Positions 18,002 to 27,153 of a stretch of DNA of 64,000 bases are shown piece after piece. Both the position numbers and the translations under genes were made by a program. The stretch is from REEB426 sp964551975 (lineage in GTDB: Bacteria; Actinomycetota; Actinomycetes; S36-B12), in contig CAZKFI010000001.1 of the NCBI GenBank assembly GCA_964551975.1, positions 62,001-126,000 on the forward strand. Reading direction: 5' to 3'. Below the pieces are notes generated by a model. The model was given only the letters and a program-made list of their open reading frames with translations, did not search any database and was not told the DNA's origin. Numbering within the stretch: position 1 is the stretch's first letter; each line of letters begins with the position of its first letter.

Positions 18002-18849
18002 CTCGAGCCGGCAAGGGACAGGCTCACCACACCGACGATCACGATCACCACGCCGGCAATCTGCCAGCGACCCAGCCGTTCCTTAAACAAGAAGTAGGCG
18101 GCGATTGCGGTGATTGGGGCATACATCGAGGCCAGAACAGACGTCACCGCAATCCCTTCGCGGGACCCAATGGTGAAGCAGACAAAGCCGATAACTTCGG
18201 CAACCGCGATGATGAGAACGTAGGGCAGCGCTTTTCGCACGATGCGAAGCCTGCCCAGGAGAAGCATCGGCAGGGCGATAGCCACAGTTCCGATGAGTCG
18301 AGCCGACAGCAGCAGCCAGGGCAGCGGCACCGTGTCACTGAGGTGTCCGATGGAGAACAGACTGACCCCGAAGGCTGCGGCCGCGAGGATGCCGAGGCCG
18401 ACAGCGAGTACTGGGCGTTCCTGGGCAATTGGTGCGGGATCCGGCGCGAGGGCCGCCAGCACGATGCCCACCACAATCACCATGAGAATGACGCCAGCGA
18501 CCGGTAAGAGGGATTCGCCGAAGAGCACTGCGATCAAGGCAGCGATCGCGCCCTCCGTGGCCAGGATCGCGGCAATCAGACCGACCTTGCCGTTACGAAA
18601 GGCCACGTACGCCATCAGCAGACCGACGATGTTGCCGGCTCCGGCAGCAACCCACCAGCCAAATTCGACCGTGGAGAGTTGTGGGGGTGGGCCTGAGATG
18701 ACCAGCCAGGGAATCAGGACAACTAGGCCCAATGACATGCCCCAGGCAACAATGGCTGGGCTGGAGATGACCCGCACCGCTCGGGATGCCGCCAACGAAC
18801 TCACTGCAAAGAGGGTCGCCGTAGCAAGGCCGAAGAGGATGCTGATCAC
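17998..18849 (-). CDS. EamA/DMT-family transporter
   Basis: 283 residues with ten predicted helices arranged as two EamA repeats, the drug/metabolite transporter fold. The C-terminal half shows the typical LASMYAPITAIAAYFLFKER segment. Such proteins export or exchange small metabolites; the substrate cannot be told. It starts at GTG and converges on the small membrane gene with stop codons overlapping by four bases. Divergent to adenosine deaminase with a 62-base gap. Confidence 0.85.
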   Translation of the reverse strand: MISILFGLATATLFAVSSLAASRAVRVISSPAIVAWGMSLGLVVLIPWLVISGPPPQLSTVEFGWWVAAGAGNIVGLLMAYVAFRNGKVGLIAAILATEGAIAALIAVLFGESLLPVAGVILMVIVVGIVLAALAPDPAPIAQERPVLAVGLGILAAAAFGVSLFSIGHLSDTVPLPWLLLSARLIGTVAIALPMLLLGRLRIVRKALPYVLIIAVAEVIGFVCFTIGSREGIAVTSVLASMYAPITAIAAYFLFKERLGRWQIAGVVIVIVGVVSLSLAGSS

Positions 18850-18899
18850 AGATCATCCAACCAGGTCTGAGGCCGCGGGACTCGTCGGGTTGGTCACGC

Positions 18900-18905
18900 T
18901 AGGTT
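18900..18905 (+). promoter_or_regulatory. -10 element for leaderless add transcript
   Basis: TAGGTT, then exactly six bases, then the ATG of adenosine deaminase. The spacing places the transcript start on the A of ATG. No ribosome site is present, which fits leaderless translation. Confidence 0.6.
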
Positions 18906-18911
18906 CGTGCC

Positions 18912-20054
18912 ATGGCCGAACGTCACATGGATCCTGGCAGTTATGCACCACTTCCTGAGGCACTGGTTCGTCGTGCTCCCAAGGTGCTGCTGCATGATCA
19001 CCTGGACGGCGGCTTGCGTCCGCAAACCGTACTGGATCTTGCAGCCGAGACCGGCTATCAAGACTTACCCTGCGACAACGCGCAGGACCTGGCGCGATGG
19101 TTTTCCGAGGCGGCGTACTCGGGTTCACTGGAGCGTTACCTCGAGACCTTTCGCCACACCGTTGGAGTGACGCAGACCGCAGCCGCTCTTCAACGTGTCG
19201 CCAGGGAGTGTGTTGTCGACCTTGCAGCTGACGGAGTGGTGTACGCCGAGGTTCGTTATGCACCCGAACTCCACGTTGAGCGTGGTCTGGCCGAGGATCA
19301 GATCGTTGAGGCAGTGCTCGAAGGCGTCGCCGATGGTGTGCGCGAGGCGAGTGATCGGGGTCAGCGCATACGCATTGGGGTGCTGCTAACAGCGATGCGC
19401 ACCGCAACGCACGCCCGTACCATCGCGGAGCTGGCCGTGCGCTATCGCGACCAAGGGGTGGTCGGGTTCGATATCGCCGGGGCCGAAGCCGGGTTCCCAC
19501 CTACCCGGCATCTTGATGCCTTCGAGTACCTGCGCAAGGAGAACGCCCACTTCACCATTCACGCGGGCGAGGCATTCGGGCTCCCCAGCATCTGGGAGGC
19601 CATCCAGTGGTGCGGCGCCGACCGATTAGGTCACGGGGTACGCATCGTCGATGACATCCAAACGGGGGTTGATGGCCAGATACAACTGGGTCCGCTTGCC
19701 TCCTACGTGCGTGACAGACGGATTCCATTAGAGATGTGTCCATCCTCGAATGTGCAGACGGGCGCTGCGGCCTCCATCGCCGAACACCCCATTGGGTTGC
19801 TGCGGCGTCTAGGGTTCCGAGTCACGGTCAATACCGATAATCGGTTGATGTCCGGCACTTCGATGACGCACGAGATGACCCTGCTCAGTGAGGCGTTCGG
19901 GTACGGCCTGGATGATCTGCAGTGGTTCACGGTGAATGCCATGAAGAGCGCCTTCATCCCATTTGATGAGCGACTCAAGATCATCAACGATCAAATCAAG
20001 CCCGGATACGCGGCCCTGCGCACGGAACTCGCTGAGGAAATCGCAGCCCGATAG
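18912..20054 (+). CDS. add: Adenosine deaminase
   Basis: 380 residues of the adenosine/AMP deaminase family. Zinc ligands and catalytic residues are visible: His28 and His30 in [15 protein letters not shown] near residue 216, GHGVRI and the NTDNR motif near residue 307. It deaminates adenosine and deoxyadenosine to inosine forms that PNP can then split. Length and motif order are normal. It follows Streptomyces order (importer, cdd, add). The leaderless -10 upstream supports this ATG. Confidence 0.95.
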   Translation: MAERHMDPGSYAPLPEALVRRAPKVLLHDHLDGGLRPQTVLDLAAETGYQDLPCDNAQDLARWFSEAAYSGSLERYLETFRHTVGVTQTAAALQRVARECVVDLAADGVVYAEVRYAPELHVERGLAEDQIVEAVLEGVADGVREASDRGQRIRIGVLLTAMRTATHARTIAELAVRYRDQGVVGFDIAGAEAGFPPTRHLDAFEYLRKENAHFTIHAGEAFGLPSIWEAIQWCGADRLGHGVRIVDDIQTGVDGQIQLGPLASYVRDRRIPLEMCPSSNVQTGAAASIAEHPIGLLRRLGFRVTVNTDNRLMSGTSMTHEMTLLSEAFGYGLDDLQWFTVNAMKSAFIPFDERLKIINDQIKPGYAALRTELAEEIAAR

Positions 20055-20148
20055 CGGCATAACTATCCACTCCGGTTCCATCCGGTGTCCTGACAGGGGA
20101 GAATGCGGAAAACCAGGGAAACGGTTCTGGCGAGAGAAGAGGGCGATC

Positions 20149-20412
20149 ATGGCGCTACTGGAAGTAGTCGAGACCGGCCAAGAGCGAGTCGGGGATGTCC
20201 GCGAGGAGTTGGACCGGGTCCGCCAAGCCTTGGATAGAGCAGACGCAGTGCTTGGCGTCGCTGACACCACTCTCGAGCGTGCCGAGCAGGCCATTGAGGC
20301 GAGCCGGCGCTGGGGGCCGTGGATTCTTGCCGCGGGAGGAGTGGCGATAGTGGGCGTCGCCGTTACCGTCATCGTGGTGCGACGTCGTCGTCAGCGTGAC
20401 GAGGCATCCTGA
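20149..20412 (+). CDS. Small coiled-coil membrane-anchored protein
   Basis: 87 residues. An N-terminal helix with heptad-like spacing and many charged residues (QERVGDVREELDRVRQALDR) is followed by one transmembrane helix (ILAAGGVAIVGVAVTVIVV) and a basic tail RRRRQR. AGAGAAGAGGG-like purine-rich sequence precedes the ATG. A longer in-frame extension upstream overlaps the end of add and looks non-coding. I do not recognise the family; the shape suggests a membrane-tethered scaffold or structural protein. Confidence 0.6.
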   Translation: MALLEVVETGQERVGDVREELDRVRQALDRADAVLGVADTTLERAEQAIEASRRWGPWILAAGGVAIVGVAVTVIVVRRRRQRDEAS

Positions 20413-20429
20413 GGCGCCAACGTCCAACA

Positions 20430-21239
20430 GTGTTCGTCAAAACCCATGGACGAACACCCGGAACCCTTGCACGAACCGCCTCAAGCGATCCCGGAATAGG
20501 GGCACTGGGCTACGACTTTGAGGCTGCGGGTCTTGCCTGGCTGGCGCAGGTCGAGGATGGCTGTTCGACCCCGCGCGTGTTCGAGGTGGGGGTGGATCGA
20601 TTACTGCTGGAAGAGATCCACACGGCGCCGCCGTCCGTGCGGGCTGCCCGCAGTTTTGGTACCGCACTCGCGCGAACGCACGGCGCCGGTGCGGACGGAT
20701 TTGGTGCATTGCCGCCTGGGGTCGAGCAGGGTTTCATCGCCGAACTGCCGCTACCCACCGGCCATTGGTACTCGTTCGGATCCTTCTACGCCGAAGCACG
20801 GTTGCTGCCGTTCGCCGATCTGGCCCTTGATCGAGATCGATTAGGACCAGAAGACCATCTCGCCCTGCATCAGCTGGCATCGCGGATCATGGCCGGGGAG
20901 GAACGACTGTGTGGACCCAGTGAGGACCCAGCACGCCTCCATGGTGATCTGTGGAGTGGCAACGCGCTGTGGAGAGCTCGCGATGTCGTACTCATCGATC
21001 CTTCGGCCCACGGCGGCCACCGGGAATCAGATTTGGCGATGTTGGCTCTGTTCGGGCTGCCGTACCTCGATGTGGTGCTCGATGCGTATCACGAAGAGTG
21101 GCCCCTGGCACCGGGTTGGCAGGAACGCCAAGGTCTGCATCAGTTGTATCCGCTGCTGGTGCATGCCGTGCTTTTCGGTGGTAGCTATGGATCGCGTGCC
21201 GGATCGCTCGCTCGGGGACTACTGGCTCACGCCGACTAG
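20430..21239 (+). CDS. Fructosamine kinase family protein, short N-terminus
   Basis: 269 residues with the core kinase motifs of the fructosamine-3-kinase family: ATP-binding Lys in VFVKT at the very start, the catalytic loop HGDLWSGN and the metal-binding IDPSAHGGHRESDLAML. Members phosphorylate ketoamines on glycated proteins so that the adduct falls off. The N-terminal 20-30 residues that normally precede VFVKT are missing, and the segment after it (THGRTPGTLARTASSDPG) is longer than usual. The upstream frame stays open but does not look like the family, so truncation, a frame error or a divergent start are all possible. Stop codon shared as CTAG with the opposing gene. Confidence 0.75.
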   Translation: MFVKTHGRTPGTLARTASSDPGIGALGYDFEAAGLAWLAQVEDGCSTPRVFEVGVDRLLLEEIHTAPPSVRAARSFGTALARTHGAGADGFGALPPGVEQGFIAELPLPTGHWYSFGSFYAEARLLPFADLALDRDRLGPEDHLALHQLASRIMAGEERLCGPSEDPARLHGDLWSGNALWRARDVVLIDPSAHGGHRESDLAMLALFGLPYLDVVLDAYHEEWPLAPGWQERQGLHQLYPLLVHAVLFGGSYGSRAGSLARGLLAHAD

Positions 21240-22102
21240 GTCCCCATGGGATGCCAGACCGTCTTGGTCTCGACAAAGGCGACGAGTCGATCCAATCCAG
21301 GATCACCCACCCAGGACGTGTTGTCACTGGACCAGCGGTGTACCCGCTTGACGGTGTCGGCAGCAGCGATCGCCAACTCACGCGCCAGAACATCATTGGC
21401 GATTCCGGTGAGGTCCAGAGCATTCACATCGGCATGGGATGCCAGCCAGGGGGTGATCTCGGACGGATCACCGGTGAGTACGTTCACGACGCCACCTGGG
21501 ACGTCCGATGTGGCAAGCACCTCGGACCAGGCGATCGCGGGTGCTGGGTGCGCTTGCCTCGCGATCACCACGACGGTGTTCCCGGTGACGATGATGGGTG
21601 CAACGACGCTGACCAAACCGAGCAGACTTGACGAGGTGGGTGCGACTGCCGCCACCACACCAGTTGGTTCGGGAAGTGAGAAGTCAAAGTAAGGCCCGGC
21701 CACCGGGTTCGCAGAACCGACTACCTGCGTGAATTTGTCCGCCCAGCCCGCGTACCAGACGAGCCGATCGATTGCCGCATCAACCTGGGCGGCCGCATTG
21801 GCTGCTCCCTCGGCATCACTGATTTCTTCGATGAACTGGCTCCGACGTCCTTCCATGACTTCGGCTACGCGGTAGAGGATCTGACCACGGTTGTAGGCCG
21901 TTGCCTTGGTCCATCCGGCCACCGCATTACGCGCCGCAATCACCGCGTCACGGGCGTCCTTACGTGAGGCTTGGGCTGCATTGGCCAGGAACTCACCGTC
22001 CGTAGTGGTGATTGGGTAACTACGGCCCGACTCACTGCGCGGAAATGCCCCACCGATGTAGAGCTTCAGGGTCTTTCGAACAGAGATCCGATCAGCGGTC
22101 AT
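21236..22102 (-). CDS. Truncated aldehyde dehydrogenase homologue lacking the catalytic half
   Basis: 288 residues that align with the N-terminal, NAD-binding part of an aldehyde dehydrogenase (VRKTLKLYIGGAFPRSESG, VVNVLTGDP). It ends before the region with the catalytic Cys, and no GQxC motif is present. Its ATG overlaps the stop of the full-length dehydrogenase (ATGA). Such short partners next to a full ALDH and deoC are known in Streptomyces, so this is probably a conserved non-catalytic partner and not a fresh pseudogene. Role unknown. Confidence 0.75.
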   Translation of the reverse strand: MTADRISVRKTLKLYIGGAFPRSESGRSYPITTTDGEFLANAAQASRKDARDAVIAARNAVAGWTKATAYNRGQILYRVAEVMEGRRSQFIEEISDAEGAANAAAQVDAAIDRLVWYAGWADKFTQVVGSANPVAGPYFDFSLPEPTGVVAAVAPTSSSLLGLVSVVAPIIVTGNTVVVIARQAHPAPAIAWSEVLATSDVPGGVVNVLTGDPSEITPWLASHADVNALDLTGIANDVLARELAIAAADTVKRVHRWSSDNTSWVGDPGLDRLVAFVETKTVWHPMGT

Positions 22103-23577
22103 GACACACGCTCCAGATATCCGGCAAGACCCTGTCGACCACCTTCGCGACCGAAACCTGATTCCTTGAAGCCACCGAAGGGGCTGGTCGGATCGAACCG
22201 GTTGTAGGTATTCGCCCACACCACTCCGGCCCGTAGTCGGTTTGCCATCCAGAGGATTCGGCTCCCCTTCTCTGTCCAGATTCCGGCGCTGAGTCCGTAG
22301 GGCGTGTTGTTCGCCTTTTCAATCGCTTCATCGGGGGTGCGGAAGGTGAGCACCGAAAGCACCGGCCCGAAGATCTCCTCCCGAGCGATGCGATGAGCCT
22401 GGGTTACCGAGGTGAACAGTGTTGGCGGGAACCACCAGCCACGTTCGGGGATCTGACAGGGCGCCGACCAGCGTTCAGCGCCCTCGTCCTCGCCTGCCTT
22501 GACTAGGGCATCAATGCGCGACCATTGCTCGGCAGAGTTGATGGCACCGATATCGGTGTTCTTGTCCATCGGATCGCCTAGTCGCAACGTGCCCAACCGT
22601 CGCTTCAGTGCGTCAATCACCGCTTCAGCGGTGGATTCCTGCAGGAGGAGTCGTGACCCGGCACAGCACACATGGCCTTGGTTGAAGAAGATCCCATTGA
22701 CGATCCCCTCCACCGCCTGGTCAATAGGGGCATCGTCGAAGATGATGTTCGCTGCCTTGCCGCCCAGTTCCAGAGTGAGCTTCTTGTTGGTTCCGGCGAC
22801 AGCGCGCTGGATGGCCTTGCCAACTTCGGTCGAACCGGTGAATGCGACCTTGTTCACGTCGGGGTGTTCGACCAGGGCACGCCCCGTCGTTCCGTCACCA
22901 GTGAGGATGTTCACCACCCCGGGCGGCAGGTCAGCCTGCTGGCAGATATCCGCGAATGCCAGGGCGGTTAACGGCGTGGTTTCCGCGGGCTTCAGCACGA
23001 CCGTATTGCCACAGGCCAAAGCCGGGGCGATCTTCCAGGCGAGCATCAAGAGCGGGAAATTCCAGGGAATGATCTGTGCGGCCACGCCGAGTGGCCGTGG
23101 GTTGGCGCCCAGACCTGCGTACGCCAACTTGTCGGCCCAGCCCGCGTGGTAGAAGAAATGGGCGGCAACGAGCGGAAGATCGACATCACGGGACTCGCGG
23201 ATCGGCTTGCCGTTATCGAGGGTCTCTAGGACGGCGAGCTCACGGGAGCGCTCCTGAATGATTCGTGCGATCCGGAACAGGTACTTCGCTCGATCCCGGC
23301 CGGACATGGGACCCCAGACCTGCTGGAACGCGGTGCGTGCCGCGGCAACTGCACGGTCCACGTCTGCCGGACCGGCCTGACTGATCTCGCTCAGTACCTC
23401 TTCGGTGGCGGGATTGATGGTCTTAAACCGGGTGCCATCTATCGGGTCAACGAACGTGCCATTGATGAACAACCCATAGGACGTGGCAATGGACACAACG
23501 GCACGCGATTCCGGTGCGGGGGCGTACTCGAAGGGATCACGTGCGCTCGACCCGTCAGTCGGGCTACCAACAGTCAC
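22099..23577 (-). CDS. Aldehyde dehydrogenase (deoC-linked)
   Basis: 492 residues, full-length ALDH. Visible are PWNFPLLMLAWKIAPAL, the NAD-binding GSTEVG, catalytic Glu in LELGGKAANI and nucleophile Cys in NQGHVCCAGSR. It probably oxidises the acetaldehyde released by DeoC, or a related aldehyde, to the acid. The GTG at 23577 is chosen because AGGAG lies five bases upstream; the open frame continues into deoC. Eight bases separate it from deoC, and it is coupled to the truncated ALDH downstream. Confidence 0.88.
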   Translation of the reverse strand: MTVGSPTDGSSARDPFEYAPAPESRAVVSIATSYGLFINGTFVDPIDGTRFKTINPATEEVLSEISQAGPADVDRAVAAARTAFQQVWGPMSGRDRAKYLFRIARIIQERSRELAVLETLDNGKPIRESRDVDLPLVAAHFFYHAGWADKLAYAGLGANPRPLGVAAQIIPWNFPLLMLAWKIAPALACGNTVVLKPAETTPLTALAFADICQQADLPPGVVNILTGDGTTGRALVEHPDVNKVAFTGSTEVGKAIQRAVAGTNKKLTLELGGKAANIIFDDAPIDQAVEGIVNGIFFNQGHVCCAGSRLLLQESTAEAVIDALKRRLGTLRLGDPMDKNTDIGAINSAEQWSRIDALVKAGEDEGAERWSAPCQIPERGWWFPPTLFTSVTQAHRIAREEIFGPVLSVLTFRTPDEAIEKANNTPYGLSAGIWTEKGSRILWMANRLRAGVVWANTYNRFDPTSPFGGFKESGFGREGGRQGLAGYLERVS

Positions 23578-23585
23578 AGTGGCTC

Positions 23586-24602
23586 CTAGTCGATGGTCAC
23601 GTAGTCGGGACCGGAGTAGTGGCCGGTGGCCATCCGTTGACGCTGCAAGAGAAGGTCGTTCAGCAGAGTGCTCGCTCCAAAACGGAAATAGTCGGGATCC
23701 AACCACTCGGGCCCGGCAGTTTCCTTGACTAGGACTAGGTACTTGATGGCGTCTTTGGCTGTGCGAATGCCACCAGCCGCCTTCACGCCAACCCGCCGAC
23801 CCGTGATCAACCAGTAGTCCCGCACGGCTTCCAACATCACCAGGGTGACCGGGGGCGTGGCGGCGGGCGTCACCTTTCCCGTTGAGGTCTTGATTACGTC
23901 AGCCCCAGCCAGCATGGCCAACCAACTGGCGCGACGGACATTGTCGAGAGTCTTCAGTTCACCGGTTTCCAGAATCACCTTCAGATGGGCTGGACCACAT
24001 GCCTGCTTGACCGCGACGATCTCTTCGAAGACTTTGGCGACGTTGCCGGCGTGGAACGCTCCGCGATCAATCACCATGTCGATTTCATCCGCGCCGTCGG
24101 CAACTGCCTGTGCGGTATCAAGGAGCTTCACGTCCAGTCTTGCGCGGCCACTGGGGAAGGCGGTAGCAACCGATGCGACGTGGAGAGCAGTACCGACCGC
24201 GTCGCGCGCGGTGCGAACCAGGTCTGGGTACACGCACACCGCAGCAACGCTCGGGGTGGTTGGGTCTGTGGGATCCGGGCGCAGGGCTTTTGCGCAGAGG
24301 GCGCGGACCTTCCCGGGGGTGTCCATACCCTCCAGGGTGGTCAGGTCGACCATGCGAATAGCCATATCCAGTGCCCACCGCTTGGCATCCGCCTTGATTG
24401 AGCGGGTACCCAGGCTTGCGGCCCGTGCCTCGGCGCCAACCTGGTCCACTCCGGGGAGTCCGTGCAGGAAGGAAGCGATCTCGGCGGGGCCCACCGCCTG
24501 GAGTACCTGGCCTGAGGGACCTGCTCCAGGGACATGAACGGTCGAACTCGAGCCGGACTGCAGGAGTGCCACGCCGCCACTGTAGCCAGGCGGAAGGTTC
24601 AC
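23586..24602 (-). CDS. deoC: Deoxyribose-phosphate aldolase
   Basis: 338 residues. The Schiff-base Lys is in VIKTSTGKV and the second active-site Lys in GVKAAGGIRT; DEIDMVIDRGAF is also a family signature. The enzyme splits 2-deoxyribose-5-phosphate into glyceraldehyde-3-phosphate and acetaldehyde, the last step of deoxynucleoside use. The start is one of two adjacent GTG codons; the second overlaps the mutase stop as GTGA and is preferred. The protein is longer than enterobacterial DeoC, as usual for actinobacterial members. Confidence 0.93.
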   Translation of the reverse strand: MNLPPGYSGGVALLQSGSSSTVHVPGAGPSGQVLQAVGPAEIASFLHGLPGVDQVGAEARAASLGTRSIKADAKRWALDMAIRMVDLTTLEGMDTPGKVRALCAKALRPDPTDPTTPSVAAVCVYPDLVRTARDAVGTALHVASVATAFPSGRARLDVKLLDTAQAVADGADEIDMVIDRGAFHAGNVAKVFEEIVAVKQACGPAHLKVILETGELKTLDNVRRASWLAMLAGADVIKTSTGKVTPAATPPVTLVMLEAVRDYWLITGRRVGVKAAGGIRTAKDAIKYLVLVKETAGPEWLDPDYFRFGASTLLNDLLLQRQRMATGHYSGPDYVTID

Positions 24603-26299
24603 CACGTTTCCAGTCGAGTGCGGATATCCACTCGTAACTGGTCCAGTTGCTGCTCCGCGCTCTGACGCGCCTGGGCCAGGGCTATCCCGGGCGGCTGGCC
24701 TTCAACAAGCGGCTGAACGACCTGGAGATAGCACTTGACCTTCGGTTCAGTGCCGGATGGACGAATGACCACGCGGCTACCCGATCCAAGATCGCAGACC
24801 AGCCCATCGGTCGGCGGCAGTGATCCCCACCCTTGGGCGAGATCGACCACCTGCTGAACTGGAATGTTGCCGAGTTGCGTTGGGGGTGTCCTGCGCCAGG
24901 CATCCATGATCGCCTGAATCCGGGTCGTGTCCTGGAGGCGGATCGAAACCTGAGCGGTGAGGTACACCCCATGCTCGAGGGCGACCTCATCGAGGACGTC
25001 GAGCAGTGTTCGCTGCTGGTCGCGCAGGCTGGCGGCGCAGGCGAGGACGGTCAGGGCCGCCGCGATGCCGTCTTTATCTCGCACAACAGTTGGCTGGGTG
25101 CAGTAGCCCAGGGCCTCTTCGTAGCCAAAGCGCAGGTCGGGTACGCGTCCGATCCACTTGAAACCGGTCAGTGTGCGTTCGTAGCCAAGCCCTGCAGCGC
25201 TGGCAATGCGTTCCAGGAGTGTGCTGCTGACCAGCGACTGTGCCAGGACCGAGCCGGGGTTCTTCGATGAGGGGTCTGCTCGGGTCTGCACGGACCACCA
25301 CCCCAGGATCGTCCCCAACTCATCTCCGCTGAGCATTCGCCAGTGCTCCTGCGTTGGCACAGCAACAGCACAGCGATCGGCATCCGGGTCATGTGCGATG
25401 ACGAGGTCCGGTCGCGGTGTTGTCGATTCGGCAAGTGCCAGGGCCAGATCCATGGCGCCGGCCTCCTCAGGATTTGGGAAGACCACGGTAGGAAAGTCTG
25501 GATCCGGTGCGAACTGCTCGAAGACGTTGATGGGTGCAGGCAACCCGCACTGCTGCATCGCACGCGCGAAGAGTTCACCACCCACACCGTGCAGCGGTGT
25601 GTAGACGCAGCTGACCGAGGTTGAACTGGGCCGCTCCAGGTTGGTGATGACGGCATCGAGATAGGCCTGCGCGATGTCGTCGCCAAGAGTCACCCAGTCA
25701 TCACCGGACGGTAGCTCCGTGACCGGCAGGGCACTCACGTGATGAATGGCTGCAGCGATGTGGGTATCCACGGGCGGGACGATCTGACAGCCGTCCCCGA
25801 GGTACACCTTGTATCCGTTGTCCTGAGCGGGATTGTGGCTGGCAGTGACCATGACGCCAGCAGCGCAACCCAGGTAGCGAATGGCAAAAGCCAGGACAGG
25901 TGTTGGCAGAGCCTTAGGCAGCAGCAGGGTGGTAAGTCCTGCCCCCGCCAGAACCTGTGCTGTGGCCTGCGCGAATGCATCGGACTGGTGGCGGGCGTCG
26001 AACCCGATCACCACCGAGCACCCTCGCGGGTGCTGCTCACGCAGGTAGGCGGCAAGTCCTGCGGCGGCACGCATGACGACGACGCGGTTCATCCGCGCTG
26101 GCCCAGGACCCATCGGGGCACGCAGTCCAGCGGTGCCAAAGGTCAACTCCCCAGCGAATGCCGCCTGCAGTTCGTGAGTGGCGTCCTCATTCCCAGCCAG
26201 CGCCGAGGTGAGCAACTGCTCAAGGTTCGCCCTGGTGTACGCATCAGGGTCAGCCGCTGCCCATGCACGGGCGCGCTCGGCCAACTGAGCGTCAAGCAT
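24599..26299 (-). CDS. pmmB: Phosphosugar mutase (phosphopentomutase/PmmB type)
   Basis: 566 residues of the alpha-D-phosphohexomutase superfamily, PGM2-like branch. Active-site Ser lies in MVTASHNPAQDNG, the magnesium loop is DPDADRCAV and the phosphate-binding loop SGTEPKVKC. In this branch the likely reaction is ribose-1-phosphate or deoxyribose-1-phosphate to the 5-phosphate, which connects PNP with deoC. The ATG at 26299 follows the PNP stop by four bases. Position next to PNP matches Rv3307-Rv3308. Confidence 0.9.
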   Translation of the reverse strand: MLDAQLAERARAWAAADPDAYTRANLEQLLTSALAGNEDATHELQAAFAGELTFGTAGLRAPMGPGPARMNRVVVMRAAAGLAAYLREQHPRGCSVVIGFDARHQSDAFAQATAQVLAGAGLTTLLLPKALPTPVLAFAIRYLGCAAGVMVTASHNPAQDNGYKVYLGDGCQIVPPVDTHIAAAIHHVSALPVTELPSGDDWVTLGDDIAQAYLDAVITNLERPSSTSVSCVYTPLHGVGGELFARAMQQCGLPAPINVFEQFAPDPDFPTVVFPNPEEAGAMDLALALAESTTPRPDLVIAHDPDADRCAVAVPTQEHWRMLSGDELGTILGWWSVQTRADPSSKNPGSVLAQSLVSSTLLERIASAAGLGYERTLTGFKWIGRVPDLRFGYEEALGYCTQPTVVRDKDGIAAALTVLACAASLRDQQRTLLDVLDEVALEHGVYLTAQVSIRLQDTTRIQAIMDAWRRTPPTQLGNIPVQQVVDLAQGWGSLPPTDGLVCDLGSGSRVVIRPSGTEPKVKCYLQVVQPLVEGQPPGIALAQARQSAEQQLDQLRVDIRTRLETW

Positions 26300-26303
26300 C
26301 GGC

Positions 26304-27131
26304 TCAGGACAACTGCGACTGGGCAGGAAGTGCACGAATCACCGAGGCCAGCAGTGCCCCCATCCGCGCAGCGGCTTCCTGGCCTGCCGCCAAGACTTCC
26401 TCGTGGTTGAGCGGGTCACCGGTCATCCCGGCAGCCAGATTCGTCACCAGTGACATGCCGAGGATCTCCATGCCCAACGACCGCGCAACGATGGCTTCGA
26501 GTGCGGTACTCATGCCGACCAGACTTCCACCGATCGCGCGGACCATCGCAATTTCGGCGGGTGTTTCGAACATCGGCCCACGGAACTGTACGTAAACCCC
26601 TTCGGAGAGGCCAGGCTCGATGCTTCGGCATAGAGCGCGCAGACGCGAGGAGTACAGATCGGTGATATCCACGAAGTGCGCTCCATGTAATGGTGATGCG
26701 CCCGTGAAATTAATGTGGTCGCTGATGAGCACCGGTGTTCCGGGAGTCCACGTTGGATCCAGGCCGCCGCAGCCATTGGTCAGGATCACCGTCTGACAAC
26801 CGGCAGCCGCGCTGGTGCGCACCGCATGGGTAACCGCATCAACGCCACGCTCCTCGTACAGGTGCGTGCGGCCGAGGAAGACGAGCACCGGTCGTCCGTC
26901 AGCATCAATGCTGCGAACCCGGCCAGCATGACCCTCAACTACCGGCGGGCTGAAGTGCGGCAGGTCCGTGACAGCCAGATCGCTGATGGTGGTGCCGAGG
27001 AGATCGGCTGCCGGCACCCAACCGGAGCCGAGAACTACGGCGATCTGATGGCGCGCGACACCGGTACGTTCGGCCAATACTGCAGCGGCCTGGTCAGCGT
27101 GCTCCCGGGCCTGCGCCTCACTTGGATGCAT
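26304..27131 (-). CDS. punA: Purine nucleoside phosphorylase
   Basis: 275 residues of the trimeric PNP/MTAP family. Phosphate-binding VLGSGW, TNGCGGLDP, YVQFRGPMFETPAE and GMSTALEAIVAR are visible, and VTNLAAGM carries the base-contacting Asn, so inosine/guanosine specificity is more likely than MTA. It releases purine base and ribose-1-phosphate, and could also act on 5'-deoxyinosine or methylthioinosine from the MtaD-type deaminase. First gene of the minus-strand operon PNP, mutase, deoC, ALDH, short ALDH. Its ATG has a leaderless -10. Confidence 0.93.
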   Translation of the reverse strand: MHPSEAQAREHADQAAAVLAERTGVARHQIAVVLGSGWVPAADLLGTTISDLAVTDLPHFSPPVVEGHAGRVRSIDADGRPVLVFLGRTHLYEERGVDAVTHAVRTSAAAGCQTVILTNGCGGLDPTWTPGTPVLISDHINFTGASPLHGAHFVDITDLYSSRLRALCRSIEPGLSEGVYVQFRGPMFETPAEIAMVRAIGGSLVGMSTALEAIVARSLGMEILGMSLVTNLAAGMTGDPLNHEEVLAAGQEAAARMGALLASVIRALPAQSQLS

Positions 27132-27137
27132 CGGATG

Positions 27138-27143
27138 AATCTA
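27138..27143 (-). promoter_or_regulatory. -10 element for the PNP-deoC operon
   Basis: On the minus strand TAGATT is followed by six bases and the PNP ATG, giving a leaderless start. It lies in the 22-base gap after lpdA, so the catabolic operon has its own promoter. Confidence 0.6.
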
Positions 27144-27153
27144 GCGACCTGGT

